In this document: positions 1-8,827 of the stretch, piece by piece
How the letters are laid out: every line of letters begins with the position of its first letter
How positions within the stretch are numbered: position 1 is the first letter of the stretch
Program-made: the position numbers and the translations under genes
The notes under the pieces: generated by a model
Database searches by the model: none
Told to the model about the DNA's origin: nothing
The model's input: the letters and a program-made list of their open reading frames with translations, nothing else
Source of the DNA: Leadbettera azotonutricia ZAS-9
GTDB taxonomy: Bacteria > Spirochaetota > Spirochaetia > Treponematales > Breznakiellaceae
Length of the DNA: 64,000 bases
Assembly: GCF_000214355.1 (NCBI RefSeq)
Contig: NC_015577.1
Span: 1-64,000, forward strand
Reading direction: 5' to 3'

Positions 1-35
1 TCAGCTATTTAGGCTGGCGGCTGCCTGGACGGCAA

Positions 36-55
36 TGTGGACAGCTTGTGGAAAA
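36..55 (-). promoter_or_regulatory. two adjacent DnaA-box-like sites
   Basis: TGTGGACAG (36-44) and TGTGGAAAA (47-55) lie two bases apart in the same orientation. Read on the minus strand they resemble the DnaA box TTATCCACA, with one or two differences each. Close, same-direction boxes are typical of origin DnaA arrays. The call rests on motif similarity alone. Confidence 0.4.
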
Positions 56-133
56 CTTCCGGCTATTTGCCTGTCTGAACAGGCAAAAAAGAAGGGGTTA
101 CACGCGTAACCCTAAAGGGGCAGAAAATGCTGG

Positions 134-160
134 CTAATTCATTATAATATAATGAATTAG
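134..160. repeat. 27-nt A+T-rich palindrome in the origin leader
   Basis: A perfect inverted repeat has 13-nt arms (CTAATTCATTATA at 134-146 and its complement at 148-160) around a single central A. It is almost entirely A+T and could extrude as a cruciform, act as the unwinding element, or bind a dimeric regulator. It lies 140 bp before the dnaA start. No function can be assigned from sequence alone. Confidence 0.6.
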
Positions 161-246
161 ATGCCTATTGCCGTTCGGGCGTTGAGAGGAAAAGCCTAAA
201 AAGGACGTTTCCCTGCGAATTTGTGTCTAGGAAGTCCACATTGGAT

Positions 247-255
247 TGTGGATAA
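247..255 (-). promoter_or_regulatory. dnaA box: consensus DnaA box
   Basis: TGTGGATAA is the exact complement of the consensus TTATCCACA. It sits about 20 bases before the candidate dnaA -10 element, so DnaA bound here would cover the dnaA promoter, consistent with autoregulation. A half-matching site (AAGTCCACA, 232-240) faces it in the opposite orientation. Confidence 0.65.
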
Positions 256-273
256 TGTGTTAATAGTGCTGGT

Positions 274-279
274 TATAAT
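274..279 (+). promoter_or_regulatory. candidate -10 element of dnaA
   Basis: TATAAT matches the sigma-70 -10 consensus exactly and lies 21 bases before the dnaA ATG. No good -35 hexamer is seen at the right distance; that region is taken up by the DnaA box. The ribosome-binding site AAGGA follows at 288-292. Confidence 0.4.
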
Positions 280-300
280 GGAGATTCAAGGAATTAGCTC

Positions 301-1716
301 ATGGCTGAATATGATTATAAACCCTTCTGGGACGAAACAATAAACCAGCTGCACCAGAAACTGGGGGAAGAAGAATTCACCATCTACCTGGGCAATCTGA
401 AGTACCTGGGGGCATCGGAATCTGAAATTTCTGTCTCGGTGCCTTCGTTTTTTTTCAGGGAAATGTTCCGCTCCCGCTATCATAACCAGCTTGAAGAGAA
501 ATTAAGCGAGCTGACCGGCAAAAAATTGGCCCTTTCCCTGGAAGTGCCGCAAGAAACTGGCGAAAAAGATACCCAGAAGAAAGCCGCAGAGCCTGTTCCT
601 GAGCCTCAGCCGCCAAACTCATCTCCAATAACGCCTTCCCAGCCCATTGCCTCGGCAAAACCGGATAAAAAGCCCCATCCCCAGCTGCAGGAAGACTATA
701 CTTTCGAGACTTTTGTGGTCTCCGAGGACAATTCCTTTGCCTTTAACGCTGCTTCGGCTGTGGCCAGAAACCCAGGAATAGCAAAGAACTACAACCCCCT
801 GCTTATTTACGGCGGCGTGGGGCTGGGGAAGACCCATTTGATGCAGGCCATAGGCCATTTCATCCATAACAACACCAGCTTGAAGATACTCTACATCAGG
901 GGCGAAACCTTTATGCAGGACTTCGTCGATATGACCTTCCAGAAAAATATGCCGGACTTTAAGAAGAAGTACCGGAATGTGGATATTCTCCTTATTGACG
1001 ACATCCATACCATAGAAAAAGGCGCAGGTACCCAGGAGGAGCTTTTCTATACCTTCGAAGAGCTCTACAAAAACAAAAAGCAGATGGTTTTTACCTGCGA
1101 CAGGCCGGTTACCGAGCTGAAAGGCATGGCCCCAAGGCTTCAGTCCCGTTTCCAGTGGGGTCTCCACATCGATTTAAAGCCTCCAAATTACGAAACCCGC
1201 TATGCCATCCTCAAAAAGAAGATGGAAAACAGGAATGTGCTGGTTCCCGATGAAGTCATAGATCTGATAAGCAAGAATATTTCGTCCAATGTGCGTGATC
1301 TGGAAGGGGCCCTCAACAAACTGACTGCCTATGCGGAGCTTTTAGGCAAGCCCATCACCCTGGATATAGCCCGGAAAGAGCTGAAGGACCTCATCGATTC
1401 TTCCAAGCCCGGCAATCTTTCTGTGGAAAACATCCAGCGGGTAGTGGCGGATCATTTCCATCTTTCGCCCAATGACCTTAAGGGCAAAAAGCGGAGCCAT
1501 ACCATAGTCAGGGCCCGCCACATCGCCATGTACCTTATCCGAAACCTGACTGAGTACTCTTTTACCGATATAGGCGAGGACTTTGGCGGAAGGGATCATT
1601 CCACAGTTCTGGTGTCTTGCGATAAGATCGAGATCGAATGCCGCACGGATTCCAACCTCTATTCTACCATCGAAAACCTCAAAAGGACGATCAAGGAATA
1701 TGGCGCAAAAAGCTGA
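301..1716 (+). CDS. dnaA: chromosomal replication initiator protein DnaA
   Basis: DnaA is the AAA+ ATPase that binds DnaA boxes and opens the origin. The 471-residue product has the full family layout. An N-terminal helicase-loading domain (about 1-80) is followed by a proline-rich linker (about 85-130), the AAA+ core with Walker A GGVGLGKT at 171-178 and Walker B LLIDDIH near 230, and a C-terminal helix-turn-helix. The DnaA signature, including GGRDHSTV, lies around residues 400-440. The ATG start follows AAGGA by 8 bases. A DnaA box lies just upstream and suggests autoregulation. Length is normal for the family and nothing is missing. Confidence 0.98.
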   Translation: MAEYDYKPFWDETINQLHQKLGEEEFTIYLGNLKYLGASESEISVSVPSFFFREMFRSRYHNQLEEKLSELTGKKLALSLEVPQETGEKDTQKKAAEPVPEPQPPNSSPITPSQPIASAKPDKKPHPQLQEDYTFETFVVSEDNSFAFNAASAVARNPGIAKNYNPLLIYGGVGLGKTHLMQAIGHFIHNNTSLKILYIRGETFMQDFVDMTFQKNMPDFKKKYRNVDILLIDDIHTIEKGAGTQEELFYTFEELYKNKKQMVFTCDRPVTELKGMAPRLQSRFQWGLHIDLKPPNYETRYAILKKKMENRNVLVPDEVIDLISKNISSNVRDLEGALNKLTAYAELLGKPITLDIARKELKDLIDSSKPGNLSVENIQRVVADHFHLSPNDLKGKKRSHTIVRARHIAMYLIRNLTEYSFTDIGEDFGGRDHSTVLVSCDKIEIECRTDSNLYSTIENLKRTIKEYGAKS

Positions 1717-1957
1717 AAACGTGTTAGTATGTGTTGGTATATAGTTTAGAATAGTGCATAAATAAGGCAGTTTTGAGAGGGCATGTTAGGAATGAGGGAA
1801 GCTGTGCATAAGCGGCATGGTTTTCCATGGGGTTTCAGGAAGGCTAATTCTTTGGCTTATATGGAATTGCCTCGTCTTTCCACCTATTAAGGCCCCCTAT
1901 TACTACTATTACTATTTATATATATAATACTAATAGGAATTCAAGGAGTGTTACCAT
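1717..1957. promoter_or_regulatory. dnaA-dnaN intergenic region with DnaA-like box and AT-rich promoter
   Basis: This 241-bp gap holds TGTGCATAA at 1803-1811, one mismatch from the DnaA box, and a strongly AT-rich tract just before dnaN. That tract is enclosed by an imperfect inverted repeat (CCTATTACTA at 1896-1905, TACTAATAGG at 1928-1937). A TATAAT at 1923-1928 could be the dnaN -10 element. The dnaN ribosome-binding site AAGGAG is at 1943-1948. Some bacteria carry origin elements on both sides of dnaA, so this gap may be part of oriC (inference). Confidence 0.45.
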
Positions 1958-3058
1958 ATGAAGTTTGCCTGTGACCGCAGTGTGCTGCTTAAAGAAATCT
2001 CGATTGCCAATGAAATCATTGCCTCTAAAAATGCCATCTCTATACTCTCGAATATCTATATCGAAGCCCTGGACGACTCCCTGGTGATCAAGGCCACGGA
2101 CATGAAGGTCAATTTTGAGACCAAAGTGCCTGTGGATGTCAAGGAAAACGGTGCTGTTACGGTTTATGGAGATAAATTTTTCGGGATTCTCAATTCAATC
2201 CCTGATGGAGAGGTTGAATTCGACCAGGCGGAATCCAAAGTCACTATAAAAGCAGCGGTTAAAAAAGCCCGCTGGCAGCTTAAGAGCATAGCTTCCGATA
2301 AATTTCCCGAATTTACCGCCGCCGGTCAGAATTTTTTTGAAATGCCTATCAAAGAATTCAAAGAAATGATACAGGAAACTGTTTTTGCCATATCCGATGA
2401 CGAGACCCGATACTTTATGAACGGCGTTTTCTTTGAAAAAACCGAGGACAAGTTTATCATGGTAGCGACGGATGGGCGCCGCCTTGCCTTTATCTCCAAA
2501 GATGCGGGGGCAGGGGTTAAGGATTTTTCCGGGATCATCATTCCGCCCAAAATCCTCAATACTGTGATGAAGCGCGCAGGCGACGAGGGCATGATTTCCC
2601 TTTCAGTGACCGACAAGATCATCTTTGTCCAGTTTGGATCGTACAAGCTTTCTTCTGTATTGATCGAAGGGCAGTTCCCCAACTACAAGAGGGTTATCCC
2701 CGAGAGCCAGGACTTTTCCTTTACCGTGGACCGGATTGAAATGCTGGACGCCCTGAAGCGTGTATCCCTCCTGGTGGAGCAAAAATCCCACCGGGTGTAT
2801 CTCGGCGTGGCTGCCGGCACTGTGTCGGTCTATTGCGAGGAGAATGAAATAGGGAACGCCAGGGAAGAGATCCCCTGCAAGTACGAGGGGGAAGAAGTTT
2901 CCATTGCCCTCAACTACCGTTACATCGAAGAGCCCTTCAAGGTCATGGACAGCAAAGAAATCAGCGTGCACTTTACAGACCCCAAAAAGGCCATCACCAT
3001 AAGGCCGGTGCCCGAGAAGGACTTCTTCCATATCGTCATGCCCATGCAGCTGGACTAA
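1958..3058 (+). CDS. dnaN: DNA polymerase III sliding clamp (beta subunit)
   Basis: DnaN forms the ring-shaped clamp that holds DNA polymerase III on its template. The 366-residue product has the normal length and threefold repeat structure of the beta clamp. It begins MKFACDRSVL and ends with the MPMQL-type tail that closes the third domain. The position directly after dnaA and before recF is the standard order. The ATG is preceded by AAGGAG at a 9-base spacing. No unusual feature was noticed. Confidence 0.97.
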   Translation: MKFACDRSVLLKEISIANEIIASKNAISILSNIYIEALDDSLVIKATDMKVNFETKVPVDVKENGAVTVYGDKFFGILNSIPDGEVEFDQAESKVTIKAAVKKARWQLKSIASDKFPEFTAAGQNFFEMPIKEFKEMIQETVFAISDDETRYFMNGVFFEKTEDKFIMVATDGRRLAFISKDAGAGVKDFSGIIIPPKILNTVMKRAGDEGMISLSVTDKIIFVQFGSYKLSSVLIEGQFPNYKRVIPESQDFSFTVDRIEMLDALKRVSLLVEQKSHRVYLGVAAGTVSVYCEENEIGNAREEIPCKYEGEEVSIALNYRYIEEPFKVMDSKEISVHFTDPKKAITIRPVPEKDFFHIVMPMQLD

Positions 3059-3083
3059 GTTCGGTTCCGGCATGGTTGGGTAG

Positions 3084-4196
3084 ATGGCTTTTCTATCCCT
3101 GAGGGCAGTTTCATTTCGCAACCTTAAAGACGCCGAGATCGACACCAGGGGGAAGGACATCTTCCTCGTGGGGGAGAATGGCCAGGGCAAAACCAATTTC
3201 CTCGAAGCCCTCTATTTTTGCTCTTACGGCTCTTCCTTCCGGGGAGTGAGGGACAGCGAGCTTGTCCGTACCGGGGACAAGGATTTTTCTGTTTCCGTCA
3301 AGTTGGACAATCCCCTTTATGCGAGCGCAACGGTCATCTGCAGGGAGGGGAAAAAATCCATCGCCCTGGACGGGGTAAAAGTCGAAGACCGGAAGGATCT
3401 TTTGGGCGCTGCCCCCTGCATAGTCTTTTGCCACGAGGATATGGATTTTATTTCCGGCACACCGGAAAACCGGCGCTGGTTTTTTGATCAGACCCAGAGC
3501 CTTTCCGACCTTGCGTACCTTGACGATCTCCGTCTGTACCGCAAGGTGCTGAAAACGCGGAATGCCCTGCTGCGGGATTGCAAGCTTGGCCTTGCTTCCG
3601 GGCAAAAGTCCGAAACCGTTGCCCTGCTGGACGCCCTTGATCCCCAGCTTGCCAAATACGGCTTGCTCCTCATGGAAAAGCGCCGCGATGCTGCTGACGC
3701 CTTTTCGCGCATATTCGAGCCTTTGTATCGTGAAATTTCGGGGATAGAAGGCATAAATATACGCTATATGCCTTCATGGAAGGATCAGGGCTTTGAGGGC
3801 GTATTGGCCAGGCTGGCTGAAAAACGGGAAGCTGATTTTTCATTCGGGGTTTCCCTTTCCGGGCCTCACCGTGACAGGTATGTGTTTACCCGGAATGGCC
3901 ATGAGTTTTCCGGCAAAGCCTCCACCGGGCAGAGGCGGCTTTTGGCGCTTTTGCTCAGGGTAGCCCAGGCAAGGGGCTTTTCTGAAAAAACCGGCAAAAA
4001 CCCGGTGCTCCTTTTGGACGATGTGCTCCTGGAGCTGGACGGCGAAAAACGGCGCAAATTCCTGGAAATCATGCCGGGCTATGATCAGGCTTTTTATACC
4101 TTCCTGCCCGGCGAGCCTTATGAACTGTATCGGAAAGAGGGGACAGTGGTGTATCATGTCAAGGAAGGCACTTTATCTATGGAGGAGAGGACATGA
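3084..4196 (+). CDS. recF: DNA replication and repair protein RecF
   Basis: RecF is an SMC-like ATPase that helps load RecA at gaps during recombinational repair. The 370-residue product has Walker A GENGQGKT at residues 30-37. The ABC-type signature region (about SLSGPHRD, then STGQRR) comes late, followed by Walker B LLLDDVLLELD near residue 315. It starts 25 bp after dnaN, and its stop overlaps the ATG of the next gene (ATGA), so the two are probably translated together. The ribosome-binding site is weak, suggesting read-through expression from dnaN. Confidence 0.96.
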   Translation: MAFLSLRAVSFRNLKDAEIDTRGKDIFLVGENGQGKTNFLEALYFCSYGSSFRGVRDSELVRTGDKDFSVSVKLDNPLYASATVICREGKKSIALDGVKVEDRKDLLGAAPCIVFCHEDMDFISGTPENRRWFFDQTQSLSDLAYLDDLRLYRKVLKTRNALLRDCKLGLASGQKSETVALLDALDPQLAKYGLLLMEKRRDAADAFSRIFEPLYREISGIEGINIRYMPSWKDQGFEGVLARLAEKREADFSFGVSLSGPHRDRYVFTRNGHEFSGKASTGQRRLLALLLRVAQARGFSEKTGKNPVLLLDDVLLELDGEKRRKFLEIMPGYDQAFYTFLPGEPYELYRKEGTVVYHVKEGTLSMEERT

Positions 4197-4675
4197 GGAA
4201 GGCCGGAGAAGTACTGGCAGCCCTTTTGAACGAGCGTTTTGATCCGGCTTTTCTCCAGAGGGCTGAATCCACAGTGGGGCTTTTTTCTTCCTGGGCAGCA
4301 GCAGCAGCGGAGGCGGATGTTTCCTCGGCCGCAGCCCATTCCCGTATCAAAGAGCTTGAGAAGGGCCTGCTCCTTGTGGAAGCTGAACACCCCGGCTGGG
4401 TGCAGATACTTCAGACCAAGCAGGTTCAATTGTTGAAGGCAGTCCAGCGCCGTTATCCCGGACTTGGGATACAGGGCATCTCTTTTTGCCTGAGCAGGGA
4501 GCAGATTTTCACCCCTGAGCCGCAGATACCCGGACAGGAAGAGGAAGAAGAGGAAGCAGCAGCTACGGTACAGGAAGAGGCTGTCGGGGAAATCGGGGCC
4601 GCAGATGATGCCGACTATATCGAGGCCAGGAAACGGCTTGAAGCAAGCATCAAGAAGCGGAATCACCTGAAATGA
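4193..4675 (+). CDS. DUF721 (DciA-like) protein
   Basis: The 160-residue product matches the DUF721 family in size, position after recF and sequence style. A helical N-terminus (KAGEVLAALLNERF) is followed by a KH-like core containing the family pattern of a conserved tryptophan and a histidine-proline-like turn (EAEHPGWVQILQ), then a leucine/arginine segment ending in YPGLGI. DciA-type members of this family help load the replicative helicase where DnaC is absent. The C-terminal 50 residues are rich in glutamate and probably disordered. The start overlaps the recF stop by four bases. Replication function is inferred from the family and context. Confidence 0.8.
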   Translation: MRKAGEVLAALLNERFDPAFLQRAESTVGLFSSWAAAAAEADVSSAAAHSRIKELEKGLLLVEAEHPGWVQILQTKQVQLLKAVQRRYPGLGIQGISFCLSREQIFTPEPQIPGQEEEEEEAAATVQEEAVGEIGAADDADYIEARKRLEASIKKRNHLK

Positions 4676-4719
4676 CAATTCAAGACACCCATCAATAGCC
4701 GCAAAGGACATAACATTAT

Positions 4720-5655
4720 ATGGATATAACATCATATCGTTATTGCCATTTATGCCCCCGTTCCTGCGGCGCGGATCGGACAGCAGGCAAGGCGGGTTAT
4801 TGCGGTGAAACAGCGGAATTGCGCATAGCCTCGGCTTCCCTGCACCGGGGGGAAGAACCGCCCATAACCGGCACGGGCGGTTCGGGGACTATTTTTGTCA
4901 GCGGCTGCAACCTGGGTTGCGTATTCTGCCAGAATTTCCAAATTTCGCGGCAAGCCATGGGAAAGCCTGTTTCGGAAAGCGAATTTGCGGGAATTTGCCT
5001 GGTTTTGCAGGAAAAAGGCGCGGGGAACATCAATATTGTTACCGGAAGCCATGCCGCGCCTGCTCTTGCGGCGGGGATAGACCTTGCCAGGGAGAAAGGG
5101 CTTGGTATCCCGGTATTATGGAATTCCTCAGGCTATGATGGCGTTGAATCCCTCGCCATCCTGAAAGACAGGATTGATGTGTACCTTCCGGATCTAAAAA
5201 CCCTGGACAGCGGCATAGCAAAGCGTTTCTTCAATGCCCCGGACTACGCTGAACATGCCGCGGCGGCTATCAAAAAAATGATGGAATACCGGGAGCTCAA
5301 GTATGACGGGGAAAGGCTTGTATCCGGCGTAATGGTGCGCCATTTGGCCTTGCCGGGCTGTCTGGAAGCTACCCGCGAAGTGCTGGGCTGGTTTGCAGAG
5401 CATTGCAAAGGCCGCGCCCTCCTTTCCCTTATGACCCAGTATACGCCGGTCGGCTCGGGTAAAAATATCCCCGACCGGTATGTGTCCGAAACCGAGTATG
5501 AAACAATGCTGGGCTGGCTTGAGGAATTCGGCATCGAGGACGGTTTTTGCCAGGAACTTGCAGCCGGGTCTGAATGGCTGCCTGATTTTAATAAATCCAA
5601 TCCCTTTTCGTCAGAATTGTCTTCGCCAGTATGGCATTGGCAGGATAAATTCTGA
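4720..5655 (+). CDS. radical SAM protein, PflX type (PFL-activase homologue)
   Basis: The 311-residue product has the radical SAM cluster motif CNLGCVFC (Cys63, Cys67, Cys70), which binds a [4Fe-4S] cluster and S-adenosylmethionine. An extra N-terminal cysteine set (CHLCPRSC, then C28) is typical of PflX-like proteins. These are related to pyruvate formate-lyase activases, but their own substrate is uncertain. No glycyl-radical enzyme gene is adjacent in this window. The start is supported by AAAGGA 11 bases upstream. The gene follows the recF-DUF721 unit by 44 bp. Confidence 0.85.
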   Translation: MDITSYRYCHLCPRSCGADRTAGKAGYCGETAELRIASASLHRGEEPPITGTGGSGTIFVSGCNLGCVFCQNFQISRQAMGKPVSESEFAGICLVLQEKGAGNINIVTGSHAAPALAAGIDLAREKGLGIPVLWNSSGYDGVESLAILKDRIDVYLPDLKTLDSGIAKRFFNAPDYAEHAAAAIKKMMEYRELKYDGERLVSGVMVRHLALPGCLEATREVLGWFAEHCKGRALLSLMTQYTPVGSGKNIPDRYVSETEYETMLGWLEEFGIEDGFCQELAAGSEWLPDFNKSNPFSSELSSPVWHWQDKF

Positions 5656-5668
5656 TATACTTAAAAGG

Positions 5669-6718
5669 ATGTATACCAGGGAAATTCAGCCCCCCCGGTC
5701 TTCTCCCATTGAAGAGGGCTTGCCCCTTCAGGGAACCTGGACACGGGCTTTTGATGAAGTAGACCTGCTCGATATACGGCAGCCCTATGGAGTGCCCCTC
5801 TTAAAGGGGCTGAAGGACGGCCGCATTAAAGAGTGGGAGTCATTCTTCATCCAGGATGGGCGTTTTCACCTTTCCGCCATGCTGTGCAACCTTAAAACCT
5901 ATCGTACCGCCACGGTGATCATGTACGACAGGGAGGACAAGAAGCTGCTCCGGTTCAGGAAGATAATTCCCGGCGGGGGTTGGCATCTGCCCAAGGAGCT
6001 TAAGAACGGGGCTGTGGACAGCCGTTCCTGGGGCTTTTTCTTTCGCATCCATAGCTGGCTGGAAGCAGAGACCATACGGCTGGATCTGGACGTGGAGCCC
6101 AAATGGAAGCGGCCTTCTTTTACAGCCCATGCCGAGTACAGCGTGGAAACGGACAAGACAACGCCGATGGCAGTAAGCCTGTTGTTTGCGGAGCGCAGGA
6201 GCATGTATGCTTATAAGGTGGCGGCGCCTGTGCGGGGGGATATGGTCTTTGGGGGCAAGCATATTTCCTTTGATCCTGAACTCACCACGGGGATTTTTTG
6301 CGATTTTAAAGGCTATTATCCCTACAGGATGCGATCCCAATGGTGCACCGGCACTGGTTTCGATTCCAAGGGCCGCCGTTTCGGTTTCAGTATTGCCGAA
6401 AATCAAGCAAGGGAATCCTTCAGGAACAATGAAAATGCCCTTTGGGTGGATGGGAAGCTGACCCCCTTGCCTCCGGTGAAGATTACCCAGCCCCGGGGCA
6501 TAGAATCGGAATGGATCATACAGGATATGGAGGGCATGGTGGATCTGGTTTTTACCCCTCAGGAGCAGGTCAGGTGCAACGTGAATTTCATCATATCCCG
6601 ATCCGATTATGAAACCCCCCTGGGCATTTATAACGGTGTGATAGTCAATTCGGAGGGCGAAGAGATAACGCTGAAGAATGTCTGCGGCATAGGGGAGAAA
6701 CTCTATCTTAGGGTATAG
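5669..6718 (+). CDS. DUF2804 family protein
   Basis: The 349-residue product resembles DUF2804 proteins: a mainly beta protein with repeated aromatic-rich segments such as SWGFFFRIHSW and GYYPYRMRSQW. The function of the family is not known to me. Reading further upstream in frame adds 63 residues that overlap the radical SAM gene and look non-native. ATG 5669 is therefore chosen, although the AAAAGG before it is very close to the start. It ends two bases before the next gene, so the two are probably co-transcribed. No signal peptide or membrane segment is seen. Confidence 0.7.
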   Translation: MYTREIQPPRSSPIEEGLPLQGTWTRAFDEVDLLDIRQPYGVPLLKGLKDGRIKEWESFFIQDGRFHLSAMLCNLKTYRTATVIMYDREDKKLLRFRKIIPGGGWHLPKELKNGAVDSRSWGFFFRIHSWLEAETIRLDLDVEPKWKRPSFTAHAEYSVETDKTTPMAVSLLFAERRSMYAYKVAAPVRGDMVFGGKHISFDPELTTGIFCDFKGYYPYRMRSQWCTGTGFDSKGRRFGFSIAENQARESFRNNENALWVDGKLTPLPPVKITQPRGIESEWIIQDMEGMVDLVFTPQEQVRCNVNFIISRSDYETPLGIYNGVIVNSEGEEITLKNVCGIGEKLYLRV

Positions 6719-6720
6719 GT

Positions 6721-8817
6721 ATGGCAAAAAAAGATAAGGCAGTATATGCCCCCGGCGAGCTTGACCGGGTACGGAGCAAATTAGGGGATCTCGATCAGCA
6801 AGAAGCCAAGCGCCTGGCGGAAAAACTCGGCGGAGAGGTGGGCTTTGAACGCACTGAAGATCAGGAAAAGGCCCGCCAAAAGCCCAAGCGCACCCGCCAC
6901 GAGCGGGTAGATGTAAAAATCGGGAACCAGCCAAGCTCCGGGAGCAGGACCCCCAGGCACCGGGTAGAGCTCGCGACCGATGCCGATTATGATGAATCCA
7001 AGCGCAAGCCCCCGCGCCGCAAAGAGGCGGACCCTTCGGACGATCCTTCAGTCCCCATAAAGACCTCTTATTGGGACAGGATCAAGCTTGATAAATACGC
7101 AGGCCAGCCTGAATTTGACATTAAATCTTCGGGCCAGATCCTCTTTTCCATGCTCTCCTTTTTTGGGGAGATACCCGATTATGTCGGCCCTTCTTTTATT
7201 ACCCGCAGAATGCCGGAATACTACAAGAAGATAGAGACCCTGGTGGTTTCTACCCGTTCCCTGTTCCCCCGCAACAACGCCCGCCGCAGCGAGCGCATGA
7301 AAAAAACCGCTCCCCTGGTTTTTTCGATTCTTGATACTATCCGCTACTGGAACATAGAGAGGATATCCAGCGATCTTGCCCGCCTCCAGGCCCATCCCCG
7401 GAATGTGAAGGTAAGCGATTTTGCGGATATATTGAGATCCGTGTATAAGCCCCTCTTTGTCCTGGATCAGCTTGATCTGGACTCCCATATACGGGCGGCC
7501 TATAAAATTCTCTATAAAGCCCTGTATATCGAAAACCCCATGGAGGCCCAGAACAAGTACCAGGATCTTATCCGCGTTGCCCTGGCCTCCTTTACCGATG
7601 TAAAGCGGGACGTACGCTTCCTTCTGTACCCCTTGCTGCTCAAAACCGTTTCGTCCAAATGGGTAGCCTATGAGCGCCTTTTTATTGAACGGAAAAACCG
7701 CATCATGGCCTTCCTCAATGTTGCCGAGGAGGATCAGATTAATCCTGCCCAGATAGTTGCTTCTGAAGCAAAACCCGGCGAGGAGGAAGCCCCGGCGGAT
7801 GAGGTCGAAGAAGTTGCCGAAGGCGAAGAAGAAGTCAAGGAACTCACAGAAGAAGAAAAAACGCAGCGAGCGGCAGCGGAAACCGAAAAGAAAGCCGTTG
7901 ACCGGGGCCTTCAAACCCTTGAAGCCTTTTTCCCCAAAGCAGGCTGGGACAGGCTCTCCTCCTATCCTGATCTGTATCCTTACTTTGTGGATATTTTCGA
8001 TCTTAAAAAAGGCATAGTGAACATTGCGCCCACCGATCCCCTGCAGCAGATATTCATACTCATGCGCATACTGGAAGAGCTTTTCTTCGGGCTGCGCTAT
8101 GTGTCTTTCGGCGCTGTCCCCGGCTCAGGGGGAAACCCGGAGCGGGTCGATGAGATTTTGACGGACATCATCAATAACTGGCATTATTACATTGAATTCA
8201 GCTTTGAGAAAGAATACCTTCCCCGTATGACTGAATATATACGCATATTGGAAGGTTCCGCCGAGGAGAGGAGTTCGTCCTATTCCAAGAAAATCCTCAC
8301 GGATCTCCATTGGACAAAGCGGCTTTACTTTCTGCCTTATTATAAATTTGAATCCATCTCGCCCCCTCCCTTCCAGAAAAAGGATATAAACCCCATATAC
8401 CCCGAGATAAAACGGCTCCGCCGTTACCTTACGGCAGTCGCAGCGGGCATTGAGCAGGGACTGCGCGCAGGAGGGGCGGAAAAACACGCCCCCTGCGACG
8501 GCATTGATAATCCCTGGGAACCTTATGTTTTCCAGGTGCCCAATCCCCTTTCTATCAGAATGGAAGCCCTCCTTTCGCCAAAAAACAAGAACAACGCCTC
8601 CCTGGTGTTCTTTACCCTCGCGGTTTCCGCGGTCCTCGACCACCTGGTAAACAGCGAAGACAGCTGGGCATACAGTCCCCGTCCGGGGCCTCTTTTCCGC
8701 AGCATAGGCGGCGAAGGCCTCATGCCCCTTACCGGCGTGGACACCAAAATCGACGCTGATGCCATTTTTAAGGCGGCAGTGCGGCAGAGGCAGAAGCAAA
8801 ATCCGCCCCAGGCGTAG
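6721..8817 (+). CDS. large conserved-looking protein of unknown function
   Basis: I do not recognise this 698-residue product. The first 110 residues are highly charged and basic, with lysine, arginine and proline repeats, and are probably disordered. Residues about 130-340 look like a helical domain rich in tyrosine and arginine. A glutamate-rich linker follows (about 350-385), then a second helical domain to about 690. No signal peptide or clear membrane span is present, so it is probably cytoplasmic. It starts two bases after the DUF2804 gene. Composition matches the neighbouring core genes, which suggests a long-resident lineage gene rather than recent transfer. Confidence 0.7.
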   Translation: MAKKDKAVYAPGELDRVRSKLGDLDQQEAKRLAEKLGGEVGFERTEDQEKARQKPKRTRHERVDVKIGNQPSSGSRTPRHRVELATDADYDESKRKPPRRKEADPSDDPSVPIKTSYWDRIKLDKYAGQPEFDIKSSGQILFSMLSFFGEIPDYVGPSFITRRMPEYYKKIETLVVSTRSLFPRNNARRSERMKKTAPLVFSILDTIRYWNIERISSDLARLQAHPRNVKVSDFADILRSVYKPLFVLDQLDLDSHIRAAYKILYKALYIENPMEAQNKYQDLIRVALASFTDVKRDVRFLLYPLLLKTVSSKWVAYERLFIERKNRIMAFLNVAEEDQINPAQIVASEAKPGEEEAPADEVEEVAEGEEEVKELTEEEKTQRAAAETEKKAVDRGLQTLEAFFPKAGWDRLSSYPDLYPYFVDIFDLKKGIVNIAPTDPLQQIFILMRILEELFFGLRYVSFGAVPGSGGNPERVDEILTDIINNWHYYIEFSFEKEYLPRMTEYIRILEGSAEERSSSYSKKILTDLHWTKRLYFLPYYKFESISPPPFQKKDINPIYPEIKRLRRYLTAVAAGIEQGLRAGGAEKHAPCDGIDNPWEPYVFQVPNPLSIRMEALLSPKNKNNASLVFFTLAVSAVLDHLVNSEDSWAYSPRPGPLFRSIGGEGLMPLTGVDTKIDADAIFKAAVRQRQKQNPPQA

Positions 8818-8827
8818 CAGCTGAACC

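Larger units (their letters stand above)
1..300. other. putative oriC leader upstream of dnaA
   Basis: This 300-bp stretch has no convincing gene and precedes dnaA, the usual place for a bacterial origin. It holds DnaA-box-like sites at 36-44, 47-55, 232-240 and 247-255, the last a perfect TGTGGATAA. It also holds a 27-nt A+T-rich palindrome (134-160) and two short hairpins, at 69-84 (GCCTGT/ACAGGC) and 95-112 (GGGTTAC/GTAACCC). The combination of boxes, an easily melted AT palindrome and the dnaA neighbour supports an origin. Origin function itself is inferred; GC-skew inversion could not be computed. Confidence 0.6.

Noticed and set aside
69-84. Hairpin GCCTGT/ACAGGC followed by A6 as a terminator
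   Set aside because: The A run lies on the plus-strand 3' side, so on the minus strand the T run comes before the stem. It does not fit an intrinsic terminator in either direction.
5480-5668. 63-residue N-terminal extension of the DUF2804 gene
   Set aside because: It overlaps the radical SAM gene in another frame and has no supporting ribosome-binding site.
5840-6934. 364-residue minus-strand frame opposite the DUF2804 gene
   Set aside because: Composition and lack of motifs mark it as a shadow; the plus-strand protein fits a family.
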